The position numbers were made by a program, and so were the translations under genes. Shown here piece after piece: positions 63,810 to 64,000 of a stretch of 64,000 nucleotides of DNA. The stretch spans positions 29,817 through 93,816 of the forward strand of contig JASJCB010000043.1 in NCBI GenBank assembly GCA_030066195.1. Direction: 5' to 3'. The DNA is from Acidobacteriota bacterium (GTDB lineage: Bacteria > Acidobacteriota > Holophagae > Acanthopleuribacterales > Acanthopleuribacteraceae). Position 1 is the stretch's first letter. Every line of letters begins with the position of its first letter. A model generated the notes under the pieces. That model searched no databases and was not told the origin of the DNA. It saw nothing but the letters and a program-made list of their open reading frames with translations.

Positions 63810-64000
63810 GACCTTCCCGAACAGGCTTTAAGAGAAGAAATCGGCATGCCGGAACTGTTCACCGGCCGTCATGAAGATCTGACCTATTTTCTGAACTGGG
63901 CCGCGGAAGCAAAGCGGATGCTGAGTCAGTCCCACGTCATCCTTGCCCGCAAGCGGCGGGGTAAAACCGCGCTGGTGCAACGCCTCTTCAATATCCTCTA
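63798..64000 (+). CDS. AAA ATPase, N-terminal part (runs off window)
   Basis: ATG-ATG with AGGTGG 4-7 bases upstream. 67 residues are visible: EEIGMPELFTGRHEDLTYFLNW, then VILARKRRGKTALVQRLFNIL with a Walker A (RKRRGKTA). This is the opening of the ATPase family whose winged-helix end survives as the broken remnant at 4493-5160. The rest is outside the window. Confidence 0.8.
   Translation, partial: MMTHDLPEQALREEIGMPELFTGRHEDLTYFLNWAAEAKRMLSQSHVILARKRRGKTALVQRLFNIL

Overview
The window is about 57% G+C, gene-dense DNA from a Gram-negative bacterium. It has a heavy-metal RND pump, an Omp85-type outer-membrane fusion protein, lipoproteins and signal peptides. It also carries large multi-domain regulators (Ser/Thr kinases, TIR, SIR2 and CHAT proteins, a 1745-residue pseudokinase/AAA/GAF/histidine kinase) and long TPR proteins. 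This mix is typical of complex soil or marine bacteria such as Acidobacteriota (Holophagae/Acanthopleuribacter-like), myxobacteria or deep Desulfobacterota relatives. I could not place it more precisely. I recognised no rRNA, tRNA, CRISPR array, transposase or phage gene.

Layout. (1) 1-1719: two tandem paralogous helical-repeat secreted proteins and a small doubtful ORF. (2) 1903-4255, minus strand: a compact operon with a papain-type (C1A) protease, a small protein sharing the protease's C-terminal domain, an acidic repeat protein and a chagasin-type (I42) cysteine-protease inhibitor. (3) 4493-5160: frameshifted remnant of an ATPase family whose intact N-terminus appears at the very end of the window (63798-64000). 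(4) 6337-22145, minus strand: eight closely packed genes behind one extended -10 promoter. In transcription order they are SIR2-like, poly-proline helical protein, 1284-aa TPR protein, 1447-aa CHAT protease-TPR, small helical protein, GrpE, DnaK-like Hsp70 and degenerate Hsp70-TPR. This combines a putative NADase, a putative caspase-like protease and a dedicated chaperone set, and is the best candidate for an undescribed system here. A ninth gene (5230-6168) follows, probably from its own promoter.

(5) 22201-28088: non-coding stretches around a 41-residue peptide gene, then a CusB/CzcB-like adaptor with four N-terminal Cys/His motifs, translationally coupled to a CusA/CzcA-like pump. (6) 28315-31903: TIR-ATPase, AAA ATPase and winged-helix/PD-(D/E)XK nuclease genes, all overlapping; a candidate defence operon. 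(7) 32319-34118: a soluble FlhA-like type III export domain fused to a PATAN/DUF4388-like domain, with no flagellar genes nearby. (8) 34810-40827: secreted astacin protease with leucine-rich repeats, an ECF sigma factor lacking a clear start, a three-repeat beta-trefoil-like protein with hydrophobic C-terminus, and a small partner gene.

(9) 40828-43340: TIR-Ser/Thr kinase-formylglycine-enzyme-fold protein whose 3' end looks like the variable region of a diversity-generating retroelement, followed by a hairpin. (10) 43341-44733: 1.4 kb non-coding, with a long foldback repeat and an array of a 14-16 bp motif. (11) 44734-53922: kinase with nine tandem about 60-residue repeats, TPR protein, lipoprotein, peptidase/TolB-propeller/Omp85 fusion, Trm112-methyltransferase and a secreted propeller-like protein. 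(12) 54057-64000: pseudokinase hybrid histidine kinase, PLP aminotransferase, Tat-type cupin protein, a helical/disordered protein, a DUF1036-like protein and the start of the ATPase.

Family assignments rest on motifs read by eye; no database search was run. Starts were chosen by ribosome-binding-site spacing where possible.
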